Shown here piece by piece: positions 40,081-50,511 of a stretch of 64,000 nt of DNA. A program made the translations under genes and the position numbers. The stretch spans positions 682,001-746,000 of the forward strand of contig NZ_FXTJ01000002.1 in the NCBI RefSeq assembly GCF_900182545.1, in the 5' to 3' direction. Each line of letters begins with the position of its first letter. Positions within the stretch are counted from its first letter, which is position 1. The notes beneath the pieces were generated by a model that was not told the origin of the DNA, made no database searches, and saw only the letters and a program-made list of their open reading frames with translations. Origin of the DNA: Geodermatophilus aquaeductus. GTDB lineage: Bacteria > Actinomycetota > Actinomycetes > Mycobacteriales > Geodermatophilaceae.

Positions 40081-40491
40081 TCAGGCCAGCTCGTTGATGC
40101 GGAGCAGGTTGCCGGCGGGGTCGCGGACGGCGCAGTCGCGGAGGCCGTAGGGCTGCTCGGTCGGCTCCTGGACGACGTCGGCGCCGCGGGCGACCAGCCG
40201 CTCGAAGGTGCCGTCGAGGTCCGCCGTGGCCAGGACGAGCATCGCGTAGGTGCCCTTGGCCATCATCTCGGTGACGACGCGGCGCTCCTCGTCGCTGGTG
40301 CCGGGGTCGACCGCCGGCGGGTGCAGGACGACGGCGGTACCGGCACCACCGGCGGGGCCGACGGTGATCCAGCGCATCCGGCCGGAGCCGACGTCGAGGC
40401 GCACCTCGAAGCCGAGGACGTCGCGGTAGAAGGCCAGCGAGGCCTCCGCGTCGTCGTGCGGGAGGAAGGTCGAGGCGATGGTGAGGTCCAT
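40081..40491 (-). CDS. VOC (glyoxalase/bleomycin resistance) family protein
   Basis: 136 residues from the ATG at 40489-40491. One vicinal oxygen chelate domain of two beta-alpha-beta-beta-beta units: DAEASLAFYRDVLGFEVRLDVG, RWITVGPAGG, YAMLVLATADLDGTFERLVARGADVVQEPT and CAVRDPAGNLLRINE, with the C-terminal Glu-equivalent metal ligand. Five bp after the AraC-type gene, so co-transcribed. Substrate unknown; drug sequestration or a dioxygenase-like reaction are both possible. Confidence 0.9.
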   Translation of the reverse strand: MDLTIASTFLPHDDAEASLAFYRDVLGFEVRLDVGSGRMRWITVGPAGGAGTAVVLHPPAVDPGTSDEERRVVTEMMAKGTYAMLVLATADLDGTFERLVARGADVVQEPTEQPYGLRDCAVRDPAGNLLRINELA

Positions 40492-40496
40492 GGCGG

Positions 40497-40943
40497 TCAC
40501 GCTAGGGACGGCGCCGTGACCGGCGCTTCTCGATTCCTGACCGGTCGGGTGACCTGCTTGGCCACGCACGCCGGGAGGCCCGCGGAGGCCTGCGCCGCCA
40601 GCCGCCGGTAGGTGCTCGGCGGCATCCCGACGAGCTCGGTGAAGCGGGTGCTGAAGGTGCCCAGCGACGAGCAGCCGACCGCGAAGCAGACCTCGGTGAC
40701 GCTGAGGTGGCCCATCCGCAGCAGGGCCATCGCGCGCTCGATGCGCCGGGTCATCAGGTAGCTGTAGGGCGACTCGCCGTACGCCGCCTTGAACTCGCGG
40801 CTGAGGTGGCCGGCCGACACGTGCACGCCGCGGGCGAGCGCCTCGACGTCGAGCGGCTGGGCGTACTCCCGGTCGATCCGATCGCGGACGCGGCGCAGCC
40901 GCGCGAGGTCACGCAGGCGCTGGTCGGCCGCGCTGCTGGTCAC
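40497..40943 (-). CDS. AraC-family transcriptional regulator (DNA-binding domain only)
   Basis: 148 residues, GTG start. Two helix-turn-helix units: LDVEALARGVHVSAGHLSREFKAAYGESPYSYLMTRRIERAMALL and LSVTEVCFAVGCSSLGTFSTRFTELVGMPPSTYRRL. There is no N-terminal sensor domain, so it may act alone or bind ligand through a partner. It overlaps functionally with the VOC gene next door, a common pair in actinobacteria. Confidence 0.93.
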   Translation of the reverse strand: MTSSAADQRLRDLARLRRVRDRIDREYAQPLDVEALARGVHVSAGHLSREFKAAYGESPYSYLMTRRIERAMALLRMGHLSVTEVCFAVGCSSLGTFSTRFTELVGMPPSTYRRLAAQASAGLPACVAKQVTRPVRNREAPVTAPSLA

Positions 40944-41001
40944 CGGCGGATCGTGCCACGGACCGGCGACGTTCCCGGGTGACGGGACACGGGAGAGTGA
41001 G

Positions 41002-41074
41002 AGCCGCCTGTCGGAATCGAACCGACGACCTTCTCATTACGAGTGAGATGCTCTACCGACTGAGCTAAGGCGGC
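41002..41074 (-). tRNA. tRNA-Thr (anticodon CGT)
   Basis: Read on the minus strand, GCCGCCT pairs with AGGCGGC (acceptor), GCTC with GAGC (D arm), TCTCA with TGAGA (anticodon stem, loop CTCGTAA) and GTCGG with CCGAC (T arm with TTCGATT loop). The anticodon CGT reads ACG. The 3' CCA is not encoded. The 72 paired-structure bases plus discriminator give 73 nt. Confidence 0.96.
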
Positions 41075-41131
41075 GGGCGTGCGGGGAACAGCGTACGACA
41101 CCGCCGTCCGCGCCCCGCGCAGGCCCGGCGG

Positions 41132-42292
41132 TCAGGCCGCGGGGAGGCGGAGGGCCACGGTGAGCGCCTCGACGGCGATCTGCGGCTTCACGTTCTGCTC
41201 CAGCGCGGTCCGGCAGGCCAGCACCGCGTCGATCCGCCGCAGCGCACCCTCGGCACCGATCCGGCGGGCCAGCTCCTCGGCGTCCTGCCGCCGGTCGGGG
41301 TGCGACAGCACCGGGGTCTGCTCCCCCGCCGCGGCCAGCACCAGCGCGTCGCGGTAGAGCCCGGCGAGGTCGACCAGGGCCCGGTCCAGCGAGTCGCGGC
41401 CCAGCCGGGTGGCGCGGCTCTTCTGCCGCTTCTCCAGGTCCTTGAGGACGCCGGCGCCGCCCCGGCTGGCGGCGACGCCCGGCCCGCGCGCGCCCACGCC
41501 GAGGCTGGTCTTGACCGCCTCGGTCTCGGCGCCGTCGAGGACGGCGGTGGTCCGGTCGGACTCCTCCTTCGCCGAGCTGACCAGGTCGTCGGCGGCGTTG
41601 AGGCAGGCGGCCAGGGAGACCAGGGACAGCGGGACGTCGAGTACGGCCTTGCGGGCCAGCCGGGCGCCCTCGTCGCGGGCTAGGTGCCGGGCGCGCCCGA
41701 CGTGCCCGCCGGCCGCGCCCGCCGCCCACGCCGCCAGCGCCGGGTCGATCCCGTCGCGGCGCACCAGCACGTCGGCGACGGCGTCGACCGGCGGCGTCCG
41801 CAGGCCCACCACGCGGCAGCGCGAGCGGATGGTGACCGGCACGTCGTCGGGGTGCAGGCTGGGCGCGCAGAGCAGGAAGACCGTCCGCGGCGGCGGTTCC
41901 TCGATCATCTTGAGCACGGCGTTGGACGCCTGCTCGGTCATGCGGTCGGCGTCCTCGACCACCACGACCTGCCAGCGGCCCTGCGACGGCGCCCGGCCGG
42001 CCAGGCGCACCAGCTCGCGGGCCTCGGTGACGCCGATCGACAGCCCCTCGGGGACGACGGTGGCGACGTCGGCGTGGCTGCCGGCGAGCACCGTGCGGCA
42101 CTGGTGGCAGGTCCCGTCGCCGCCGTCGGGGCACTGCAGGGCGGCGGCGAAGGCGCGCGCGGCCACCGACCGGCCCGACCCCGGCGGCCCGGTGAACAGC
42201 CAGGCGTGGGTCATCGCCGTGGGGTCGGCGACGGCGGCCTGCAGCTCCGCGACGACCGCGGGCTGGCCGATGACCTGCGTCCAGACGCTCAC
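41132..42292 (-). CDS. holB: DNA polymerase III subunit delta'
   Basis: 386 residues. AAA clamp-loader fold: VIGQPAVVAELQAAV, a Walker A relic GPPGSGRSVAARAF with Arg replacing the Lys, zinc-site Cys in LQCPDGGDGTCHQCRTV, VVVVEDADRMTEQASNAVLKMIEEPPPRTVFLLCAP and the sensor region PVTIRSRCRVVGL. The missing Lys means it does not hydrolyse ATP, normal for delta'. The GTG overlaps the tmk stop by 4 bp. Confidence 0.95.
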   Translation of the reverse strand: MSVWTQVIGQPAVVAELQAAVADPTAMTHAWLFTGPPGSGRSVAARAFAAALQCPDGGDGTCHQCRTVLAGSHADVATVVPEGLSIGVTEARELVRLAGRAPSQGRWQVVVVEDADRMTEQASNAVLKMIEEPPPRTVFLLCAPSLHPDDVPVTIRSRCRVVGLRTPPVDAVADVLVRRDGIDPALAAWAAGAAGGHVGRARHLARDEGARLARKAVLDVPLSLVSLAACLNAADDLVSSAKEESDRTTAVLDGAETEAVKTSLGVGARGPGVAASRGGAGVLKDLEKRQKSRATRLGRDSLDRALVDLAGLYRDALVLAAAGEQTPVLSHPDRRQDAEELARRIGAEGALRRIDAVLACRTALEQNVKPQIAVEALTVALRLPAA

Positions 42293-42927
42293 GCGACCCT
42301 GCCCGGGAGCAGCGCCGCGACCCGCTCGCGGACGGCGTCGGCGAGGTCGTCGGCGGGGCGCTGGGCGTCGAGCACGAGGTAGCGCGCGGGCTCGGCGGCC
42401 GCGAGGTCGCGGAAGGTGGCACGGACCCGCTCGTGGAACTCCACCGATTCCGACTCCAGTCGGTCGGCGGCCGCCCGGCCGCGGGCGCGGGCGAGACCCG
42501 CCTCGGGCGGCAGGTCCAGCAGCACGGTCAGGTCGGGCACGAGCCCACCGGTGGCCCACTGCGACAGCCGCCGGACCTCCTCGAGGGCGAGGGCGCGCCC
42601 GGCGCCCTGGTAGGCCAGCGAGCTGTCCACGTACCGGTCGGTGACGACCACCTCGCCGGCGTCGAGCGCCGGGCGGACGACGGTGTCGACGTGGTGGGCG
42701 CGGTCGGCGGCGTAGAGCAGCGCCTCGGCGCGCGGCGAGAGGCCGGTGGAGGCCGGATCGAGCAGCAGCGCGCGGATGCGGGCGCCGGGCGCCGTGCCGC
42801 CGGGCTCGTGGGTGACCCGCGCGGGCACCTCGACCAGCCCCAGCCAGTCGAACAGCCGGCGCACCTGGGTGGACTTGCCGGCTCCCTCCCCACCCTCGAA
42901 GGCGACGAACAGGCCGCGGCCGGGCAC
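42289..42927 (-). CDS. tmk: Thymidylate kinase
   Basis: 212 residues. P-loop FEGGEGAGKSTQVRRL at about 10-25, THEPGGTAPGARIRALLL, the DRY-type motif VTDRYVDSSLAYQGAGR and the lid region RGRAAADRLESESVEFHERVR. It phosphorylates dTMP to dTDP and is coupled to holB, the usual pairing. Confidence 0.97.
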   Translation of the reverse strand: MPGRGLFVAFEGGEGAGKSTQVRRLFDWLGLVEVPARVTHEPGGTAPGARIRALLLDPASTGLSPRAEALLYAADRAHHVDTVVRPALDAGEVVVTDRYVDSSLAYQGAGRALALEEVRRLSQWATGGLVPDLTVLLDLPPEAGLARARGRAAADRLESESVEFHERVRATFRDLAAAEPARYLVLDAQRPADDLADAVRERVAALLPGRVA

Positions 42928-43024
42928 GCGGGCGGAGGCGTCGATCGGGGGCTCCCGGGGGTGTTCGAGGAGAGGTGCGGCGGCCGGTCCACGGTACCGG
43001 CCGGGGCCGACACCCCCGCGGTCC

Positions 43025-43030
43025 TACGGT
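43025..43030 (+). promoter_or_regulatory. -10 element for leaderless tam transcript
   Basis: TACGGT followed by six bases and the GTG start at 43037; no ribosome-binding site lies between. Predicted start of transcription at the GTG. Confidence 0.45.
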
Positions 43031-43036
43031 CGGCGG

Positions 43037-43822
43037 GTGACCGCCTGGGACCCCGCCACGTACCTCCGCTACGCCGGCGAGCGGGCCCGGCCGTTCGCCG
43101 ACCTGGTCGCCCGGGTGCACGCGGAGGCGCCCCGCGAGGTCGTCGACCTGGGTTGCGGCACCGGGGAGCCGGCCGCCGCGCTCGCGCAGCGGTGGCCGGG
43201 CGCGCGGGTCACCGGCGTCGACTCCTCGCCGGAGATGCTCGCCGCGGCGGCCGCGTACTCCGTTCCCGGGCGGGTGCGTTTCGTCCCCGGCGACGTCCGC
43301 GACTGGCGGCCCGACCGCCCGGTCGACGTCCTGGTGAGCAACGCGGTCCTGCACTGGGTGCCCGGGCACGCCGGCCTGCTGGCGCGGTGGGCCGCGGCGC
43401 TGGCGCCCGGCGGCTGGCTGGCGCTGCAGGTCCCCGGCAACTCCGGCGCCCCGACCCACCGGCTGCTCGCCGACCTGTGCACCGCACCGCGCTGGGGCGG
43501 CCGGCTCGCGGCCGCCGCTCCCCCGGCCGACCCGGTGCTCGCGCCGGCCGGCTACCTCGACGTCCTCACCAGGGCGGGGCTGGCGGCCGACGTCTGGGAG
43601 ACCACCTACCTGCACGTGCTGCGCGGCCCCGACCCGGTGCTGGACTGGGTGCGCGGCACCGTGCTGCGGCCGGTCCTGGCCCTGCTCGGCGACGACGCCG
43701 CGGCGTTCACCTCCGAGTACGCCGCGGCGCTGCGGGCGGCCTATCCGGCGCAGCCCGACGGCACCACCGTGCTGCCGTTCCGCCGGGTGTTCGCCGTCGG
43801 CCACCGCCCGGAAAGTAGTTGA
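43037..43822 (+). CDS. tam: Trans-aconitate 2-methyltransferase-like protein
   Basis: 261 residues from the GTG at 43037-43039. Class I methyltransferase: WDPATYLRYAGERARPFADLVARV at the start is the Tam hallmark, followed by VVDLGCGTGEPAAALAQRWPGARVTGVDSSPEML, VSNAVLHWVPGHAGLLARWAAALAPGGWLALQVPGN and TTYLHVLRGPDPVLDWVRGTVLRPVL. Tam methylates trans-aconitate, an inhibitory by-product of aconitase. Its stop codon lies within the first half of a direct-repeat operator for the next operon. Confidence 0.88.
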   Translation: MTAWDPATYLRYAGERARPFADLVARVHAEAPREVVDLGCGTGEPAAALAQRWPGARVTGVDSSPEMLAAAAAYSVPGRVRFVPGDVRDWRPDRPVDVLVSNAVLHWVPGHAGLLARWAAALAPGGWLALQVPGNSGAPTHRLLADLCTAPRWGGRLAAAAPPADPVLAPAGYLDVLTRAGLAADVWETTYLHVLRGPDPVLDWVRGTVLRPVLALLGDDAAAFTSEYAAALRAAYPAQPDGTTVLPFRRVFAVGHRPESS

Positions 43823-43839
43823 CCACCTGGAAGTAGTTG
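43810..43839 (+). promoter_or_regulatory. Direct-repeat operator candidate before a winged-helix operon
   Basis: GGAAAGTAGTTG (43810-43821) and GGAAGTAGTTG (43829-43839) are direct repeats about two helical turns apart, 33 bp before the start of the membrane-protein gene. The second gene of that operon encodes a small DNA-binding protein, so autoregulation is the simplest reading. Confidence 0.5.
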
Positions 43840-43872
43840 CCGCTCTGTCGCGCACCCGATCAGGAGGCAGCC

Positions 43873-44298
43873 ATGACCGCGCCCACGCCCGAGTCCGCCG
43901 CCGCGCTGCTCGCCGAGGCCGACGCCGCGCGGGTCCGCGACGGCGCGAGCCCGGCCGCGTCGGCCTTCCTCGTGACCCTCGGCTGCGCGAGCGCCGGCTT
44001 CTCCCTCGCCCAGCCGCTGGCCGGCAGCGAGCGCGGGGTGGGTGCCGCGGCGACGGTGTTCGCCCTCGCCGTCCTGGGTGCCACGGCGGCCCTGCTGGGC
44101 GGCCGCGGCACGACCCGGGCGGGGTTCTCGCCCCGGTTCGGCCTGGCGATGGGGCTGTGGGGCGCGGTGCTGGCCGTCGGGCTCGCGGTGAGGCTGACCG
44201 TGCCGGGGCTGGCCCACGACTGGTCGTGGTGGGCGCCGCTGGCGGTCGCCGTTGCGGCGCCCTGCCTGGTCGGGGCCTGGCGGGAGCGGCCCCGGTGA
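43873..44298 (+). CDS. Small membrane protein, partner of a winged-helix regulator
   Basis: 141 residues from the ATG at 43873-43875 with AGGAGG upstream. A soluble start (ESAAALLAEADAARVRDG) is followed by four hydrophobic segments (SAFLVTLGCASAGFSLAQ, AAATVFALAVLGATAALLGG, LAMGLWGAVLAVGLAVRLTV, WWAPLAVAVAAPCLVGAW). Its stop overlaps the regulator start (GTGA). Such pairs are common in actinobacteria; the membrane protein may sense a signal, but no function is known. Confidence 0.85.
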   Translation: MTAPTPESAAALLAEADAARVRDGASPAASAFLVTLGCASAGFSLAQPLAGSERGVGAAATVFALAVLGATAALLGGRGTTRAGFSPRFGLAMGLWGAVLAVGLAVRLTVPGLAHDWSWWAPLAVAVAAPCLVGAWRERPR

Positions 44299-44615
44299 CG
44301 GCGGCCGGGCACCCGCGGCACGCGCTCGACGAGGTCATCCACGCGCCGGTGCGCTTCTCGGTGATGGCCACGCTCGCGGCGGCCGAGGAAGCGGAGTTCG
44401 GCTTCGTCCGCGACGGCGTGCAGGTCAGCGACTCGATGCTGTCGAGGACGGTGGCCACCCTGGAGCGGGCCGGCTACGTCGAGGTCCGCAAGGGCTACGT
44501 GGGCAAACGGCCGCGGACGTGGCTGCTGCTGTCCCGGGACGGCCGGCGGGCCTTCGACGCACACGTGGCGGCGCTGCGGGCGATCGCGGAGGGCCGAGCG
44601 CTCAGCGCGGGGTGA
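44295..44615 (+). CDS. Winged-helix transcriptional regulator (MarR/HTH_34-like)
   Basis: 106 residues. HPRHALDEVIHAPVRFSVMATLAAAEEAEFGFVRDGVQVSDSMLSRTVATLERAGYVEVRKGYVGKRPRTWLLLSRDGRRAFDAHVAAL is a single winged helix with a long C-terminal dimerisation helix. It is coupled to the membrane gene before it and probably binds the AGTAGTTG repeats upstream. The 3' end overlaps the next gene (opposite strand) by 14 bp. Confidence 0.9.
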   Translation: MTAAGHPRHALDEVIHAPVRFSVMATLAAAEEAEFGFVRDGVQVSDSMLSRTVATLERAGYVEVRKGYVGKRPRTWLLLSRDGRRAFDAHVAALRAIAEGRALSAG

Positions 44616-45363
44616 GCCGGTAGGCGTCGGTGCGGTAGGGCAGCTCGAGGACGGCACGGCCGCGGGTGTCGGGGTGGCCGGCCAGCAGGTCGCGGATGCC
44701 GCCGAGGAAGGCGGCGCGCCCCTCGGCGGTCATGGTGGCCACGTAGCTGCGGGTGCCGATGCCGCCCACGACCTGCTCGGGCGTCACCGTCTGGACGATC
44801 CCCGACCGCGCCGTGGCGACGTCGGCCGGCAGCGCCTCGGCGAACCGCGCGACCACGCCCTGGTCGGCCTCGTGGCCGCGTGCCTCCGCGGCCAGGGCGG
44901 CGCCGAGCGCGGCCACCCACGGGACGGTCTCGTCGCGCACGTTCCACACGAACCCGACGACGCCGCCGGGCCGCAGCACCCGGCGCAGCTCCGCCGCGGC
45001 CGGCTCCGGGTCGAACCAGTGCGCGGCCTGGCCGGCGACGACGGCGTCGACGCTCGCGTCGGGCAGCGGGACCGCCTCCGCCCCGCCGACCGCCACGGGG
45101 ATCTCGGGGTGCCGGGCGGAGAGCTGTCCGAGCATCTCCGCCGACGGGTCGACGGCGAGCACCTCGTGCCCCGCGGCGACGAGGACGTCGGTGAGCAGGC
45201 CTGTGCCGGCGCCCAGGTCGAGCACGCGGCGCGGCCGGTTCCCGAGCAGGAAGGCCACCGCGTCGGGCGGGTAGCCCGGGCGGTGCGCGGCGTAGTCGGC
45301 CGCGACCGACCCGAACGACGTGCGCCGCTGGTCCCAGTCGGCGGGGTCGATCGTGCCGGTCAC
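44602..45363 (-). CDS. SAM-dependent methyltransferase (type 11)
   Basis: 253 residues. RRTSFGSVAADYAAHRPGYPPDAVAFLL at the start, motif I VLDLGAGTGLLTDVLVAAGHEVLAVDPSAEML, DASVDAVVAGQAAHWFDPEPAAAELRRVLRPGGVVGFVWN. This arrangement is typical of the UbiE/COQ5-like family of small-molecule methyltransferases. The real substrate is unknown. It lies 8 bp beyond the topA stop in the same direction. Confidence 0.88.
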   Translation of the reverse strand: MTGTIDPADWDQRRTSFGSVAADYAAHRPGYPPDAVAFLLGNRPRRVLDLGAGTGLLTDVLVAAGHEVLAVDPSAEMLGQLSARHPEIPVAVGGAEAVPLPDASVDAVVAGQAAHWFDPEPAAAELRRVLRPGGVVGFVWNVRDETVPWVAALGAALAAEARGHEADQGVVARFAEALPADVATARSGIVQTVTPEQVVGGIGTRSYVATMTAEGRAAFLGGIRDLLAGHPDTRGRAVLELPYRTDAYRLTPR

Positions 45364-45371
45364 GGCCCGGC

Positions 45372-48251
<2,880 letters not shown>

Positions 48252-48451
48252 GGTGCTCCTGTCGGTGGTGCTGGTCGCGGCAACGCGGTACGCGGTCTCG
48301 TCGTCACGCGGTGCGCCCCCTCGGCGGGCCACGGTAGGCCACGACCGCGGAACGCGACCGGCTGGCGACCCCGCGCGGGCGCGCCGTCACCGCGTCCAAC
48401 GGTGCAGCAGCGCCGCTGTTCCCCGCCTCCCCCGCGCGGGTCCCGGCCCAC

Positions 48452-50026
48452 TCAGTCGGCCTGGCGCTCGCCGGTCACCACCTCGCCGATCGCGCCGACG
48501 GTGGGCCGGTCGGGGTCGTAGTACTCCCAGTGCAGGGTGTACGGGTCGACCGGCAGGAGGCTCGCGCCGAAGTCCGGGCGCCACGGGCTGGGGCCGAACC
48601 ACTCGAGGGTGGAGATCGGGTCCGCCGGGGAGGAGGCGGTGTGGACCTCGGGCGCCTCGAGTCCGGTCGCGTCCTCCTCCTCGATCCCCGGGCTGCCCAG
48701 CAGGACGACCGCGTCGGCGTCGAGCAGGCCCGGCCGGTCGGCGGCCTGGTCGACGACCACGGTGCCGTAGCTGTGCGCGACGACGGTGACCCGCGGGTCG
48801 CCCGCACGGCCGGGCCCGTTGCCCTTCCGTGCCGCCGCCAGGCCCGCCAGGTCCCCGGCCAGCGCCGCGCCGCCCCGGGCCGCGGCGTCGGCGAAGGCCA
48901 CGCGCCACGAGCCCGCACCGGCCGGCGGGCGGTAGCCGAACCAGGCGATCGTCGCGACCGAGGCGCCCGGCGCCGCGTCACGGGCGGCGTCCCCCACCGC
49001 CTGCGCGTCGTCGCCGAGCGCGTCGAGGTCGTCGGCGACCGTGTTGCCCAGGCCGGGAACGAGCAGCGCGACGTCGTCGGCGGTGTCCGCGTCGCCGTGG
49101 ACGAGCGCGACCAGGTCGTCGGCCGGTTCGTAGACCCAGAGCTGGACGGTCCGGCCCGCGGCCTCCTCCGCCGCCACCTCCGCGGCGACGGCCAGCGCCA
49201 CCTCGCGTCCCGGGGCGGAGGGATCGGCCAGCGTCTGGTGGAGGAGGACGCGGTTGACCCGGTCGCGCACCCACGCCGGCAGGCCGTCGAGCCGGCCGAG
49301 CTCGGGCGGCGCGGCGGTCAGGAGCTCGTCCCGCGCAGGTCCGGCCAGGCCGCCCCACCAGGCGGCGACCTCGTCGGGGGACGCGTCCGGCGGGGGGAGC
49401 ACCGCCGGGACGCGGAAGGCACCGGCGGCGCCGGCCGCCGCGGAGAGGGCCGCGAAGCCCGCCGGGGCCGCGCCCCCGACGACGCCCACCGTGGCCAGCG
49501 GGCCGGCCGAGTCGGCCGCGTGCGTGGCGGCCCGGGCGGCGGCCCGGAGGGCGTCGGCCGCGGTCCCGGCGACCCGCTCCGCCGCGGCCGCCCGCTCGGC
49601 GATCGCCGCGTAGTGGTCGGCCACCGCCTCCGGTGTCGCGCCGGCGGCCGGTGGCGCCGCCGCGGGGACCACCACCCCGCCCGCCTCGTCGACGGTCACC
49701 CCGAGAGCCGCCGCCTCGGCCAGCGCCTGCTCGGCGAGCTCCTGGGCGGTGCGCGCCTCGCGGGCGGTGTCCTCCAGCCGGACCAGCGAGGCCACCAGCG
49801 CGCCGGTCACCGCCGTGACCACGGCCGACACCTCGCCCAGTGCCAGCGCGGCGGCCTGCCCGGCGTCCCCGGACCAGCACTCGGCCTCCCGCAGGGCCCG
49901 CCCGACGGCCTCCATGCGCCCCCGCCACGGAGGCAGCCGCTCGGTGACCGCCTCGAGCGTCCAGACCGCGCCGTCGAGCAGGGCGACGTCCCACGCGGCG
50001 ACCGCCGTGAGGCCCGGGGCGCTCAC
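48452..50026 (-). CDS. Alpha/beta hydrolase DUF1023 with WXG-like N-terminal region
   Basis: 524 residues; the GTG overlaps the stop of the small helical gene (GTGA, 50023-50026). The N-terminal 200 residues are helical and Ala-rich, with a WXG-like turn (ECWSGDAGQAA). The C-terminal hydrolase has the nucleophile motif VVAHSYGTVVVDQA (about 395), ADDVALLVPGLGNTVADDLDAL, ATIAWFGYRPP and a late Asp/His in ISTLEWFG and YTLHWEYYD. DUF1023 proteins with such N-termini are often encoded with type VII secretion substrates. No secretion genes are in the window. Substrate unknown. Confidence 0.88.
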   Translation of the reverse strand: MSAPGLTAVAAWDVALLDGAVWTLEAVTERLPPWRGRMEAVGRALREAECWSGDAGQAAALALGEVSAVVTAVTGALVASLVRLEDTAREARTAQELAEQALAEAAALGVTVDEAGGVVVPAAAPPAAGATPEAVADHYAAIAERAAAAERVAGTAADALRAAARAATHAADSAGPLATVGVVGGAAPAGFAALSAAAGAAGAFRVPAVLPPPDASPDEVAAWWGGLAGPARDELLTAAPPELGRLDGLPAWVRDRVNRVLLHQTLADPSAPGREVALAVAAEVAAEEAAGRTVQLWVYEPADDLVALVHGDADTADDVALLVPGLGNTVADDLDALGDDAQAVGDAARDAAPGASVATIAWFGYRPPAGAGSWRVAFADAAARGGAALAGDLAGLAAARKGNGPGRAGDPRVTVVAHSYGTVVVDQAADRPGLLDADAVVLLGSPGIEEEDATGLEAPEVHTASSPADPISTLEWFGPSPWRPDFGASLLPVDPYTLHWEYYDPDRPTVGAIGEVVTGERQAD

Positions 50027-50346
50027 CGGGTGCCCACGGGCAGCGCCGCCCGGGCGGCCAGCACGCGGTCGGAGACGGCGGCGTCGGCGAGCCGGTAGGA
50101 CCGCACCGCCTCGAGCAGCGCGGTGGACGCCGCCCGCGCCCCGGCGACGAGGTCGGCGACGAGCACCGCCCACAGCTGCCCGGTCGCGCCGGCCTGGTCG
50201 GACACCTCGCCCGGCGCCGCCGTCGCCAGCGAGACGGCGGTGGAGCCGCACAGGTCGGCGTCGTCGGACAGCTCGGCGGCGAGTGCGGCGAGCTCCTCGC
50301 CCAGCGCCTGGACGGCGTCGAGCTGGATGGCGATCGGTGCGGACAA
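50023..50346 (-). CDS. Small helical protein resembling type VII (WXG100/EspC-like) partners
   Basis: 107 residues, ATG start at 50346. Predicted to be a helical hairpin: MSAPIAIQLDAVQALGEELAALAAEL, then a loop and ATGQLWAVLVADLVAGARAASTALLEAVRSYRLADAAVSDRVLAA. It ends with a YRLAD sequence that fits the YxxxD secretion motif of type VII substrates. There is no signal peptide. It precedes and overlaps the DUF1023 hydrolase, suggesting the two form a pair. Confidence 0.8.
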   Translation of the reverse strand: MSAPIAIQLDAVQALGEELAALAAELSDDADLCGSTAVSLATAAPGEVSDQAGATGQLWAVLVADLVAGARAASTALLEAVRSYRLADAAVSDRVLAARAALPVGTR

Positions 50347-50511
50347 CGGCCCTCCCGGCGTCGGCGCCGGGCCACGGTGGTCCGGCGCCGCGGACGCTAG
50401 GGCCGCACCGCGCCCGGACCGGTCCCGTCGTCCACAGCCGGCCGGCCGTCCACAACCGCCGCCGCGGGCCCCCGCCCGGCGCCAGGCCGGGCGGAGGCTC
50501 GCGGGGTGGGC

